A DNA stretch of 64,000 bases, from positions 3,026,730-3,090,729 of the forward strand of contig CP030887.1 in assembly GCA_006969905.1 (NCBI GenBank), written 5' to 3'. Below are positions 57,503 through 64,000 of the stretch, one piece after another. The position numbers were made by a program, and so were the translations under genes. The notes below the pieces were generated by a model that was not told the DNA's origin, did not search any database, and saw nothing but the letters and a program-made list of their open reading frames with translations. The DNA is from Balneolaceae bacterium (lineage in GTDB: Bacteria > Bacteroidota > Rhodothermia > Balneolales > Balneolaceae). Within the stretch, counting starts at the first letter, position 1, and every line of letters starts with the position of its first letter.

Positions 57503-57915
57503 TAGTTACCCACTTTATCTTGGTTATTTTCCTTTAGCATCTTGATGTCACTCTTTTCTTTGTTCTCATCTAACGCTTTTAATACATCATTCATGAACTG
57601 GTTTTGGATATTTCTTGCAATTCCTTTTGGCTTAGCAATAGTTAGTATAAGCCCTAAAATAAGTACAGGAGCTGATACAACGGCAAAGCCAAGGGCTGTA
57701 CTCCCAAAAAGCTCGCCTAAGTAAAAACCCAGTGCAAATAAACCAAGCAGCAATCCAATCCCAAGAATTGTAAAAGCTACCAACTGCTGGATGGTTTCAC
57801 CAATCCATAACGTAACGCGTTCGCTTACATTAAGTACCAGTAACTCAAATTTAGTTTCAAAGTAATCTTTGAGTTCGTTAGTGGTTTGCTTGATACGTTG
57901 GCTTAATTGATCCAT
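57502..57915 (-). CDS. Phage-holin superfamily III / YqjE-like membrane protein
   Basis: 137 residues with two close membrane helices (about 42-66 and 71-95) between an N-terminal amphipathic helix (LSQRIKQTTNELKDYFETKFEL, in parts) and a charged C-terminal tail. This is the YqjE/'Actinobacterial holin-X' type, found beside DUF883 proteins. Despite the name, it is not a lysis protein of a phage here: no phage genes are near. Overlaps both neighbours by one base, so the trio is translationally coupled. Confidence 0.82.
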   Translation of the reverse strand: MDQLSQRIKQTTNELKDYFETKFELLVLNVSERVTLWIGETIQQLVAFTILGIGLLLGLFALGFYLGELFGSTALGFAVVSAPVLILGLILTIAKPKGIARNIQNQFMNDVLKALDENKEKSDIKMLKENNQDKVGN

Positions 57916-58127
57916 CAGTCATCTGAGTTGAAAAGTTTGCCTATAAGAAAACCAATTGCAAGGCCTATAGCTATACTTTTGACAGGATGATTGCGAACGG
58001 TAGTTTCCGCCCTGTTTTTAAGTTCCTGCAATTTTTGCTGAAACTCTTCATCCTCGATTATTTCTTTGCCCTTCGCTAAAGCGAGATCAATCCGCTCGTT
58101 AAGATTTTGAATAATTTCTTCATTCAT
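57915..58127 (-). CDS. DUF883/YqjD/ElaB-like membrane-anchored protein
   Basis: 70 residues: a charged helix (1-47, ERIDLALAKGKEIIEDEE) and a C-terminal glycine-rich anchor (about 50-66, SIAIGLAIGFLIGKLF) followed by NSDD. E. coli YqjD/ElaB proteins of this plan bind ribosomes and tether them to the inner membrane in stationary phase; the same role is inferred here. A GAGGAG Shine-Dalgarno lies 9 nt before the ATG. It starts the trio, 68 nt after the permease gene. Confidence 0.8.
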   Translation of the reverse strand: MNEEIIQNLNERIDLALAKGKEIIEDEEFQQKLQELKNRAETTVRNHPVKSIAIGLAIGFLIGKLFNSDD

Positions 58128-58195
58128 GATTAATGCTCCTCATTTACTTAAGATAGTAAATTGAAATGGAAGCTTAAATCATTCCGGGGTAAATC

Positions 58196-59419
58196 TTATT
58201 CGTAACGTAAACTTTCTATCGGATCCAGTTTGGAAGCTTTAAAAGCGGGGTAAACACCGAAAAGCAAGCCAATAAATGTCATTCCGAAAAAACTACCAAA
58301 AACTGACCAAAGAGGAATTACTGCTTCCGTTTCAATCCAAACTGCTACCAGGTTACCAACACCTATCCCAAAAAGAAGTCCTATTATACCTCCAATCTGA
58401 CAAATAAAAATTGCTTCCATCAGGAATTGCCCCACTATGGCCTTACGTGTTGCTCCAACCGACTTTCGAACCCCGATCTCCCGGGTTCGTTCCGTCACAG
58501 AAACCAACATAATGTTCATTACGCCAATACCCGCGCCAAGCAGGGTAATAAAACCTATTGCAAAGCCTGCTATATAAAGTACCCCGGTAAAGGCATCAAA
58601 AGTTCCTGATAAGGAATCGTTAGTAAGAATTTCGAAATCATTTTCCTGGTTAGGAAGCACTCCTCTTATCACACGCATAATACCAGTTACTTCATCAATC
58701 GTCTCTTCCATCATTGCTATTTCAGGTGCTCTTAGCTGTATTCCAATCCCCCTATTTCCGCCATAATTATTGATCCCGGTTGTATAGGGGATCACTACTA
58801 TATTGTCGAAAGAATTGCCAAATATTTGTCCTTTCTTTTCTAACAACCCAATAACTGAATATGGCTTACCATCAATGCGAACCGTTTTGTTTAAGGGATA
58901 TTCGTTCTTGAATAGTTCTGTTTGAACATCTTTACCTAGTATTACTACCTGACGCTTGTACTGAACATCTTCTTCATTAAAATTTCGACCATCCTCTATT
59001 ACAAAAGCATTGTTCTCAAAAAACTCAGCGTTGCCCCCCCTCACCCTTACATTCGGATCCGTTTCCTCGTCTTTATAAACTACTTTTGTAAAACTGAAGG
59101 TGGTAATAGGATTCATTCCCTCTCCGATCCTCATCCGTTCATCCAATTCTTCCGCGTCATCAAATTTTATCCGTTTGCGGTTTCTTAAACTTGCATCTCG
59201 CGGCCCCATTTGTACAGCCGGATTTCGCTGAACGGTAATTACATCGCTTCCAAGAATACTCATAGTATTGGTAAAGAAATTATCCAGCACCGCTACTGCT
59301 GTAGTGGAAACGATAACTGAAAACACACCTATCACTAACGCTAAAAGGGTTAAAAAAGAACGAATTTTATTCGCCTTAAGAGAATCGGCAGCTTGCCTGA
59401 AAGTTTCCGTTATTTGCAT
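58196..59419 (-). CDS. MacB-like ABC permease, second copy
   Basis: 407 residues with the MacB/FtsX plan: an N-terminal membrane helix (KIRSFLTLLALVIGVFSVI, about 18-40), a large periplasmic MacB_PCD domain (about 45-270), and three C-terminal helices, with the coupling motif SVTERTREIGVRKSVGATRKAI. It ends SKLDPIESLRYE, the usual C-terminal signature. Its ATG overlaps the stop of the upstream paralogue by one base (TAATG), so two permeases are made from one message and could form a heterodimer. Confidence 0.94.
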   Translation of the reverse strand: MQITETFRQAADSLKANKIRSFLTLLALVIGVFSVIVSTTAVAVLDNFFTNTMSILGSDVITVQRNPAVQMGPRDASLRNRKRIKFDDAEELDERMRIGEGMNPITTFSFTKVVYKDEETDPNVRVRGGNAEFFENNAFVIEDGRNFNEEDVQYKRQVVILGKDVQTELFKNEYPLNKTVRIDGKPYSVIGLLEKKGQIFGNSFDNIVVIPYTTGINNYGGNRGIGIQLRAPEIAMMEETIDEVTGIMRVIRGVLPNQENDFEILTNDSLSGTFDAFTGVLYIAGFAIGFITLLGAGIGVMNIMLVSVTERTREIGVRKSVGATRKAIVGQFLMEAIFICQIGGIIGLLFGIGVGNLVAVWIETEAVIPLWSVFGSFFGMTFIGLLFGVYPAFKASKLDPIESLRYE

Positions 59420-60645
59420 TATTCAAACCTCAAAGATTCAATAGGATCAGATTTTGCAGCCCTGTAAGCAGGAATAAACCCAAAAAGTGCTCCTACAAAT
59501 GAACAAAGCAGAAAAGCGAACATGACTACACTCAAGTTCATTTTTGCCGTAAAAAATTGATCAATCATAACTGTTAATCCCCCTGCTAAGGCTATTCCAA
59601 CTAAGCCTCCTATCAAACATATCATAATTGCTTCTATCAAAAACTGGGTGAGTATCTCCCACGATTTTGCTCCCACCGCTTTTCGAATTCCTATCTCTTT
59701 AGTTCTTTCCCTTACAGAAACAAACATAATATTCATAATTCCTATTCCCCCGATAAGCAGTGATAAGCCTACTAATACAAAACCACCCAGGTATAATCCA
59801 TTTTTAAAAGCGGCTAATTGTTCTTCAAAAGCCTGGGGCTTATTAATGGCAAAATCGTTTTCTTCAGCAGCATCCAGTTGCCGAACCTGTCTCATCAACC
59901 CTTCTATTTCATACTCGCCGTCCAGGGCAGCGGCTTCTGAAGGGAACTTGACACCAATTTGTATACCCCACCTTAAGCCGTAAATCTGGCCATAAGATTT
60001 AATAGGAATAATTATTCTGTTATCTGCATCCCCCAATCCCAGAAAGCTTCCTTGTTTTTCCAAAACTCCGATTACTGTAAATTTTTGTCCTCCCAAACGA
60101 ACTTCTTTACCTAGCGGCTCTGTATTTTCAAATAATGCCTCCTGTAATGACTTACCTATAATAGCCACTTTTACCGCCGATCTCGCCTCCTGTTCCGTAA
60201 ACATTCTTCCACTTTCAATATTCAAACCTTGTATATCCAGGTAATTATAAGTGGCTCCATTGATGCCTACGTTATCTGCATTCTTATCTTTATAGCGAAC
60301 TGTAACATTTCTGTTTGCAGAAGCTGCCACTACAGAGGCTAACTTGCTTCTCTCATCTAAAAAGGAGACATAATCTATCTCCATTTCTTTCCGGTTGGCT
60401 ATCTCCCACCATTCTTTGCTATTATCATTCCACGGCCATTTTTCTACATAAATCACATTTTGCCCCAACATGGCCATACTATTCTCAAAACTCTCATCCA
60501 TACCTGTGGTTACAGAATCGACCACCGTAACCATTGTAATTCCAATGATAATACATAAAGCAGTAAGTATAGACCGGACTTTATTGATACGAAGGGCACG
60601 CATTGCAACCCGAAGTCCTTCAAAAAGGCTATTGATAAATCTCAT
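59419..60645 (-). CDS. MacB-like ABC permease, first copy
   Basis: 408 residues, same plan as the following gene: first helix KVRSILTALCIIIGITMVTVV (about 22-42), periplasmic domain, and three C-terminal helices with SVRERTKEIGIRKAVGAKSWEI and a C-terminal KSDPIESLRFE. Similar to the second copy but clearly diverged. It is the first gene of the efflux locus; 146 nt separate it from the divergent bshB1, with an inverted repeat (60672-60693) in between that could be an operator. Typical MacB has a fused ATPase; here the ATPase is separate (53476-54201). Confidence 0.94.
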   Translation of the reverse strand: MRFINSLFEGLRVAMRALRINKVRSILTALCIIIGITMVTVVDSVTTGMDESFENSMAMLGQNVIYVEKWPWNDNSKEWWEIANRKEMEIDYVSFLDERSKLASVVAASANRNVTVRYKDKNADNVGINGATYNYLDIQGLNIESGRMFTEQEARSAVKVAIIGKSLQEALFENTEPLGKEVRLGGQKFTVIGVLEKQGSFLGLGDADNRIIIPIKSYGQIYGLRWGIQIGVKFPSEAAALDGEYEIEGLMRQVRQLDAAEENDFAINKPQAFEEQLAAFKNGLYLGGFVLVGLSLLIGGIGIMNIMFVSVRERTKEIGIRKAVGAKSWEILTQFLIEAIMICLIGGLVGIALAGGLTVMIDQFFTAKMNLSVVMFAFLLCSFVGALFGFIPAYRAAKSDPIESLRFE

Positions 60646-60671
60646 AATTCGGAATTAATTCGAAATCGGCT

Positions 60672-60693
60672 ACGTAATTTAGCAGTATTACGT
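60672..60693. promoter_or_regulatory. Inverted repeat between efflux operon and bshB1
   Basis: ACGTAAT (60672-60678) and ATTACGT (60687-60693) are perfect 7-bp complements with 8 nt between them. The 22-nt spacing suits a dimeric repressor or activator. It sits 27 nt upstream of the permease ATG and about 100 nt upstream of bshB1, so it more likely controls the efflux operon. Confidence 0.4.
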
Positions 60694-60791
60694 TTCACTG
60701 TTTTTAAAAATAATCTAAACTATTTTCATTTGATTGATTCAACAATCGCATTCTAAAATCCCTATTATCCTGTAAAGTAAAAATACTATAG

Positions 60792-61535
60792 ATGAAAACA
60801 GATGTTTTGGTTTTTGCGGCGCACCCTGATGATGCTGAATTAAATATTGGCGGAACTATTGCATCCCTGGTCAAGCAGGGTAAAAAAGTCGGGATTGTTG
60901 ACCTTACCCAAGGAGAAATGGGAACGCGGGGAACCATTCAAACCAGGAAGAAAGAAGCTGAGTTGGCTTCAGGTATCCTCGGTATTAATTATCGTTCTAA
61001 CCTGTATTTGGGTGATTCTCTTCTTCACAATTCGAGAGAAAACCAATTAAAAGTCATTCGCGAAGTCCGTAAACTTACACCCTCTATTTGTATTACCGGA
61101 GCACCACACGACAGGCATCCCGATCACGGTAAAGCTACACAGTTGGTACTTGATTCTCTTTTTTACTCAGGCTTGGCAAAAATAGAAACCTCTGACGAGC
61201 ATGGGGCAATGCAACAAAGCTGGAGACCTTATCATATTTTACATTATATGCAGGATCAACCCTTCGATCCAGATTTTATAAATGATATCTCTTCTTTTTG
61301 GGAGATAAAAAAAGCAGCAATTGAAGCTTATAAAACTCAACTAAATGTAGCAGAGCCCGGGGAAGAAGCAGAAACCTATATTTCCACGCCCAGATTTTTT
61401 AAACAACTGGAAGCACGTGCCCGGTATTTCGGGCATTTAGGCGGATTTGAATTTGGTGAGCCTTTGAAATACTACAATGGCCCAATGGGAGTAAAAGATT
61501 TGGATTTTCTATTCAAAAATTCACCCATTAAATAA
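60792..61535 (+). CDS. bshB1: Bacillithiol biosynthesis deacetylase
   Basis: Zinc-dependent deacetylase (LmbE family) that removes acetyl from GlcNAc-malate in bacillithiol synthesis. Metal motifs: AHPDDAE (9-15) and HPDHG (near 112-116). TQGEMGTRGT and GAMQQSWRPYHILHYMQ fit the BshB1 subgroup rather than mycothiol MshB. 247 residues, complete. Bacillithiol is known in Bacillota, Deinococcus and Bacteroidota-type bacteria, so this supports the lineage guess. It overlaps the end of the convergent phosphatase gene by 8 nt. Confidence 0.93.
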   Translation: MKTDVLVFAAHPDDAELNIGGTIASLVKQGKKVGIVDLTQGEMGTRGTIQTRKKEAELASGILGINYRSNLYLGDSLLHNSRENQLKVIREVRKLTPSICITGAPHDRHPDHGKATQLVLDSLFYSGLAKIETSDEHGAMQQSWRPYHILHYMQDQPFDPDFINDISSFWEIKKAAIEAYKTQLNVAEPGEEAETYISTPRFFKQLEARARYFGHLGGFEFGEPLKYYNGPMGVKDLDFLFKNSPIK

Positions 61536-62337
61536 CCAAATCTTCTTCTTTAAAATGGAGCGCAACCTCATTTTTTAAAAAATCACATAGTGCTTCGTTC
61601 CCTGCAATAATACGCCTTCCAAATAGCCAGTTGTTCCCTCCTGCCCAATCATAAACCAAACCCCCGGCTTCTTTTACTATTAAGGAACCTGCTGCTACAT
61701 CCCAGGGACTTAGTCCATATTCATAAAAACCTTCGAACCTGCCGCACGCCACATTGCATAAGTCCCAAGCTGCCGAGCCTGGCCTGCGCACCCCATGTGT
61801 TTTATCCATCATTGCCTTGAACATACTCAGGTAATTATCAACCAGCTCTAAATCGGTATATGGAAACCCGGTTCCTATCAGTGATGATTTGGGTTCAGAA
61901 GTCTCCGAAATAAATATTCTTTCCCCATTCAGATACGCCCCTTCATTCACAACTGCATAAAACTCTTCGCTATTGGCAACCTCATATACCAATCCTACCT
62001 TGGGTTCTCCATCCTCCCAAAAAGCAATGGAAACGCAATACACCGGAAAACCATGCGCAAAGTTGGTGGTTCCGTCAATCGGGTCAATAATCCAAACTCT
62101 TCCTCTCGGAAGCGATGAGTAGTTCGATGATTCTTCCGCAAGTATGTGGTCATCAGAAAATTCGCCCCTGATGATCTCAAGTATCTTTTTCTCTGATGCT
62201 ATGTCTGCTTTTGTAACCAGATCGTTTTTGCCCTTTAGTTTAATTTCAAGTGCTTTTTTATTAGAAAAAGACCGGATTATCTCAGCAGCTTCCAAGGCTG
62301 CTTTTCTGGCGGCTTTAAGTTCTTCTGAATAGTTCAA
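61528..62337 (-). CDS. suhB: Inositol monophosphatase family protein (SuhB-like)
   Basis: Mg2+-dependent sugar or inositol phosphatase. Metal-site motifs: LAEESSNY near 72, WIIDPIDGTTNFAHG near 88-102, and GLSPWDVAAGSLIVKEAGG near 208-226. 269 residues is typical. The substrate could be inositol phosphate, a fructose bisphosphate, NADP or 3'-phosphoadenosine; the family does not decide. The symbol is a family label. Divergent from rpiB and convergent with bshB1. Confidence 0.9.
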   Translation of the reverse strand: MNYSEELKAARKAALEAAEIIRSFSNKKALEIKLKGKNDLVTKADIASEKKILEIIRGEFSDDHILAEESSNYSSLPRGRVWIIDPIDGTTNFAHGFPVYCVSIAFWEDGEPKVGLVYEVANSEEFYAVVNEGAYLNGERIFISETSEPKSSLIGTGFPYTDLELVDNYLSMFKAMMDKTHGVRRPGSAAWDLCNVACGRFEGFYEYGLSPWDVAAGSLIVKEAGGLVYDWAGGNNWLFGRRIIAGNEALCDFLKNEVALHFKEEDLVI

Positions 62338-62438
62338 AATAGATTTCTATTGCTGATTTGATTTAAAATTTCGTTGCTTTAATCTAAGCTAAAATTTAAA
62401 GATATTTGGAGCCAACCATTCATCCTAATACATATTAG

Positions 62439-62879
62439 ATGATCATTCCCATTGCTAGCGATCATGCAGGTTTTCCGGCTAAGGAAATTACGATCAAAAT
62501 TCTCGAAAAAATGGGGCATACTCCTGTTGATTTTGGTACCCATTCGGAAGATTCTGTAGACTATCCGGATTTTGCTGTTCAAGTAGCACGACGGGTAGAC
62601 AAAGGAGAGTACAGCCAGGGAATTATTCTTTGTGGAAGTGGCCAGGGTGTATGTATGACTGCCAACAAGTTCGATAAAGTGCGGGCTGCATTGGTTTATT
62701 CTGCTGATGTAGCGCAAATGACCCGCTTACATAATGATGCTAATATCATGTGCTTGCCGGGACGATCACTTGATGAAAAGGAAATTGAAGAAATTCTTCA
62801 GGAATGGTTTAAAACGGATTTTGAGGGCGGTCGCCATGAGCGCCGCATTAAGAAAATCGAATCTCTAACAAAAAAATAG
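62439..62879 (+). CDS. rpiB: Ribose-5-phosphate isomerase B
   Basis: Interconverts ribose-5-phosphate and ribulose-5-phosphate (pentose phosphate pathway). Motifs: [11 protein letters not shown] (6-16), [16 protein letters not shown], and the catalytic Cys65 in [22 protein letters not shown] follows near 101. 146 residues, full length. Only 8 nt separate it from glyA, so the two are likely co-transcribed. Confidence 0.96.
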   Translation: MIIPIASDHAGFPAKEITIKILEKMGHTPVDFGTHSEDSVDYPDFAVQVARRVDKGEYSQGIILCGSGQGVCMTANKFDKVRAALVYSADVAQMTRLHNDANIMCLPGRSLDEKEIEEILQEWFKTDFEGGRHERRIKKIESLTKK

Positions 62880-62887
62880 TTTTGCTG

Positions 62888-64000
62888 ATGAAGCCCATCA
62901 AAAACCAGGATCCTCAAATTTTTGAACTGCTTGAAAAAGAAACCGATCGGCAGAATTATAATCTTGAATTAATAGCGTCAGAAAATTTTGCTTCACGGGC
63001 TATAATGGAAGCCCAGGGAAGTGTTTTAACTAATAAATATGCTGAAGGTTATCCCGGCAAGCGGTACTATGGCGGGTGTGAGTTTGCTGATGTTATTGAA
63101 GATATTGCCAGAGATCGTGCCAAGAAACTTTACAATGCAGATTGGGTAAATGTGCAACCCCATTCCGGTGCTTCTGCTAATGCAGCTGTTTACCTTGCTT
63201 TTATGAAACCAGGCGATACCCTTTTAGGTTTTGACCTTTCACATGGTGGACATTTAACACATGGCTCTCCGGTTAATTTTTCAGGTATCTATTTTAAGCC
63301 TGAGTTTTATGGTGTGGAAAAGGAAACCGGTCGCCTTGACATGGATAAGATCAGGGATAAGGCAAAAGCCGTAAATCCAAAAATGATCTCTATCGGGGCT
63401 TCAGCCTATTCACGCGATTATGACTATGAAACTTTCCGATCTATTGCTGATGAGGTAGGTGCTTTTTTATGGATGGATATGGCTCATACAGCCGGGCTGA
63501 TTGCGACAGGTAATCTTAAGAATCCCCTCCCTCATGCACATGTGGTAACTACTACTACGCATAAAACGTTGAGAGGCCCGCGAGGTGGCTTAATACTGAT
63601 TGGAAAAGACGGTGAAAACACAATGGGGAAAGTAGCTCCTAAATCCGGGCGGGTTAAAAACTGGAGTGAACTTTTGGATTCAGCTGTATTCCCCGGAACG
63701 CAAGGCGGGCCGTTAATGCACATTGTAGCTGCTAAAGCGGTAGCATTTGGTGAAGCTTTACAAGACGATTTTAAAACATACCAAACCCAGGTTCAAAAAA
63801 ATGCTAAAGCCCTTGCAGCAAAATTCATGGAACTTGGGTACAAGATAGTAAGTGACGGAACAGATAATCATCTGATACTCATCGATCTTCGGAACAAAGG
63901 ATTAAACGGTAAAATTGCTGAAGAAGCATTAGGAAAAGCTGCCATAACCGTGAACAAAAATATGGTTCCTTTTGATACAGAAAGTCCATTTGTTACTTCA
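62888..64000 (+). CDS. glyA: Serine hydroxymethyltransferase (3' partial)
   Basis: PLP enzyme that converts serine and tetrahydrofolate to glycine and methylene-tetrahydrofolate, supplying thymidylate synthase. The frame is open from ATG 62888 to the last base, giving 371 codons of the usual 415-430. Motifs: [17 protein letters not shown] near 21, [39 protein letters not shown], and the PLP lysine in [14 protein letters not shown]. The stop is outside the window. Starts 8 nt after rpiB. Confidence 0.96.
   Translation, partial: MKPIKNQDPQIFELLEKETDRQNYNLELIASENFASRAIMEAQGSVLTNKYAEGYPGKRYYGGCEFADVIEDIARDRAKKLYNADWVNVQPHSGASANAAVYLAFMKPGDTLLGFDLSHGGHLTHGSPVNFSGIYFKPEFYGVEKETGRLDMDKIRDKAKAVNPKMISIGASAYSRDYDYETFRSIADEVGAFLWMDMAHTAGLIATGNLKNPLPHAHVVTTTTHKTLRGPRGGLILIGKDGENTMGKVAPKSGRVKNWSELLDSAVFPGTQGGPLMHIVAAKAVAFGEALQDDFKTYQTQVQKNAKALAAKFMELGYKIVSDGTDNHLILIDLRNKGLNGKIAEEALGKAAITVNKNMVPFDTESPFVTS

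Noticed and set aside
57502-57915. Phage lysis holin
   Set aside because: Two-helix protein in a one-base-overlap trio with a DUF883 gene, the YqjE arrangement; no endolysin or phage genes nearby.

Overview
The window looks like a chromosomal segment of a free-living Gram-negative bacterium of the Bacteroidota/Balneolota type. Reasons: moderately low GC by eye; outer-membrane machinery (LpxH-like hydrolase, TolC, beta-barrel-like secreted proteins); a bacillithiol deacetylase (BshB1); F1 genes atpD-atpC in isolation; and a promoter before atpD that fits the Bacteroidota consensus (TTG, about 20 nt, TATCTTTG). Some genes have a clear Shine-Dalgarno sequence, many do not, and several appear to start at TTG or GTG. 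This assignment is inference; there is no rRNA or tRNA in the window to confirm it.

Layout. (1) 1-18291, plus strand: the end of a gene with a tail-fibre-like C-terminal domain, then five very large genes (1411, 1058, 1076, 1671 and 686 aa) separated by only 8-20 nt, none with a signal peptide. Two are paralogues sharing a His/Cys/Asn-rich motif, one carries what I recognise as a DUF6603 region, and the first and last have conserved signatures of uncharacterised families. This is the accessory and least understood part of the window. (2) 18396-30841, minus strand: a long metabolic run read pfkA (frameshifted), pgi, deoxynucleoside kinase, yceD, rpmF, plsX, fabH, fabD, fabG, acpP, fabF, rnc, mgtE, thyA, dfrA; the yceD-to-rnc part is the classic fatty-acid/phospholipid cluster. 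(3) 30953-35728, plus: polyprenyl diphosphate synthase, LpxH-like hydrolase, class A penicillin-binding protein and a methyltransferase, an envelope-building group. (4) 35808-37565, minus: atpD-atpC.

(5) 37770-52239, mostly plus: a lipoprotein, a 7-TM protein, rsmB, valS, a UvrD/PcrA helicase, a secreted barrel-like protein, lon, a 40-residue basic protein that is easily missed, a SnoaL-like secreted protein (minus) and rsgA. The gap before rsmB holds two tandem terminator hairpins whose arms can pair alternatively. (6) 52325-60645: a DUF6588-like secreted protein, then a minus-strand efflux locus (two MacB-type permeases, TolC, periplasmic adaptor, ATPase) with a YqjD/YqjE-like trio of small membrane proteins inserted in it. 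(7) 60792-64000: bshB1, suhB-like phosphatase (minus), rpiB and the start of glyA, which runs off the window.

The best candidate for an undescribed system is the five-gene giant-protein cassette at 522-18291. Other points worth checking are the pfkA frameshift in a C8 run, the mgtE leader hairpin, the possible attenuator before rsmB, and the 40-aa basic protein with its own terminator.
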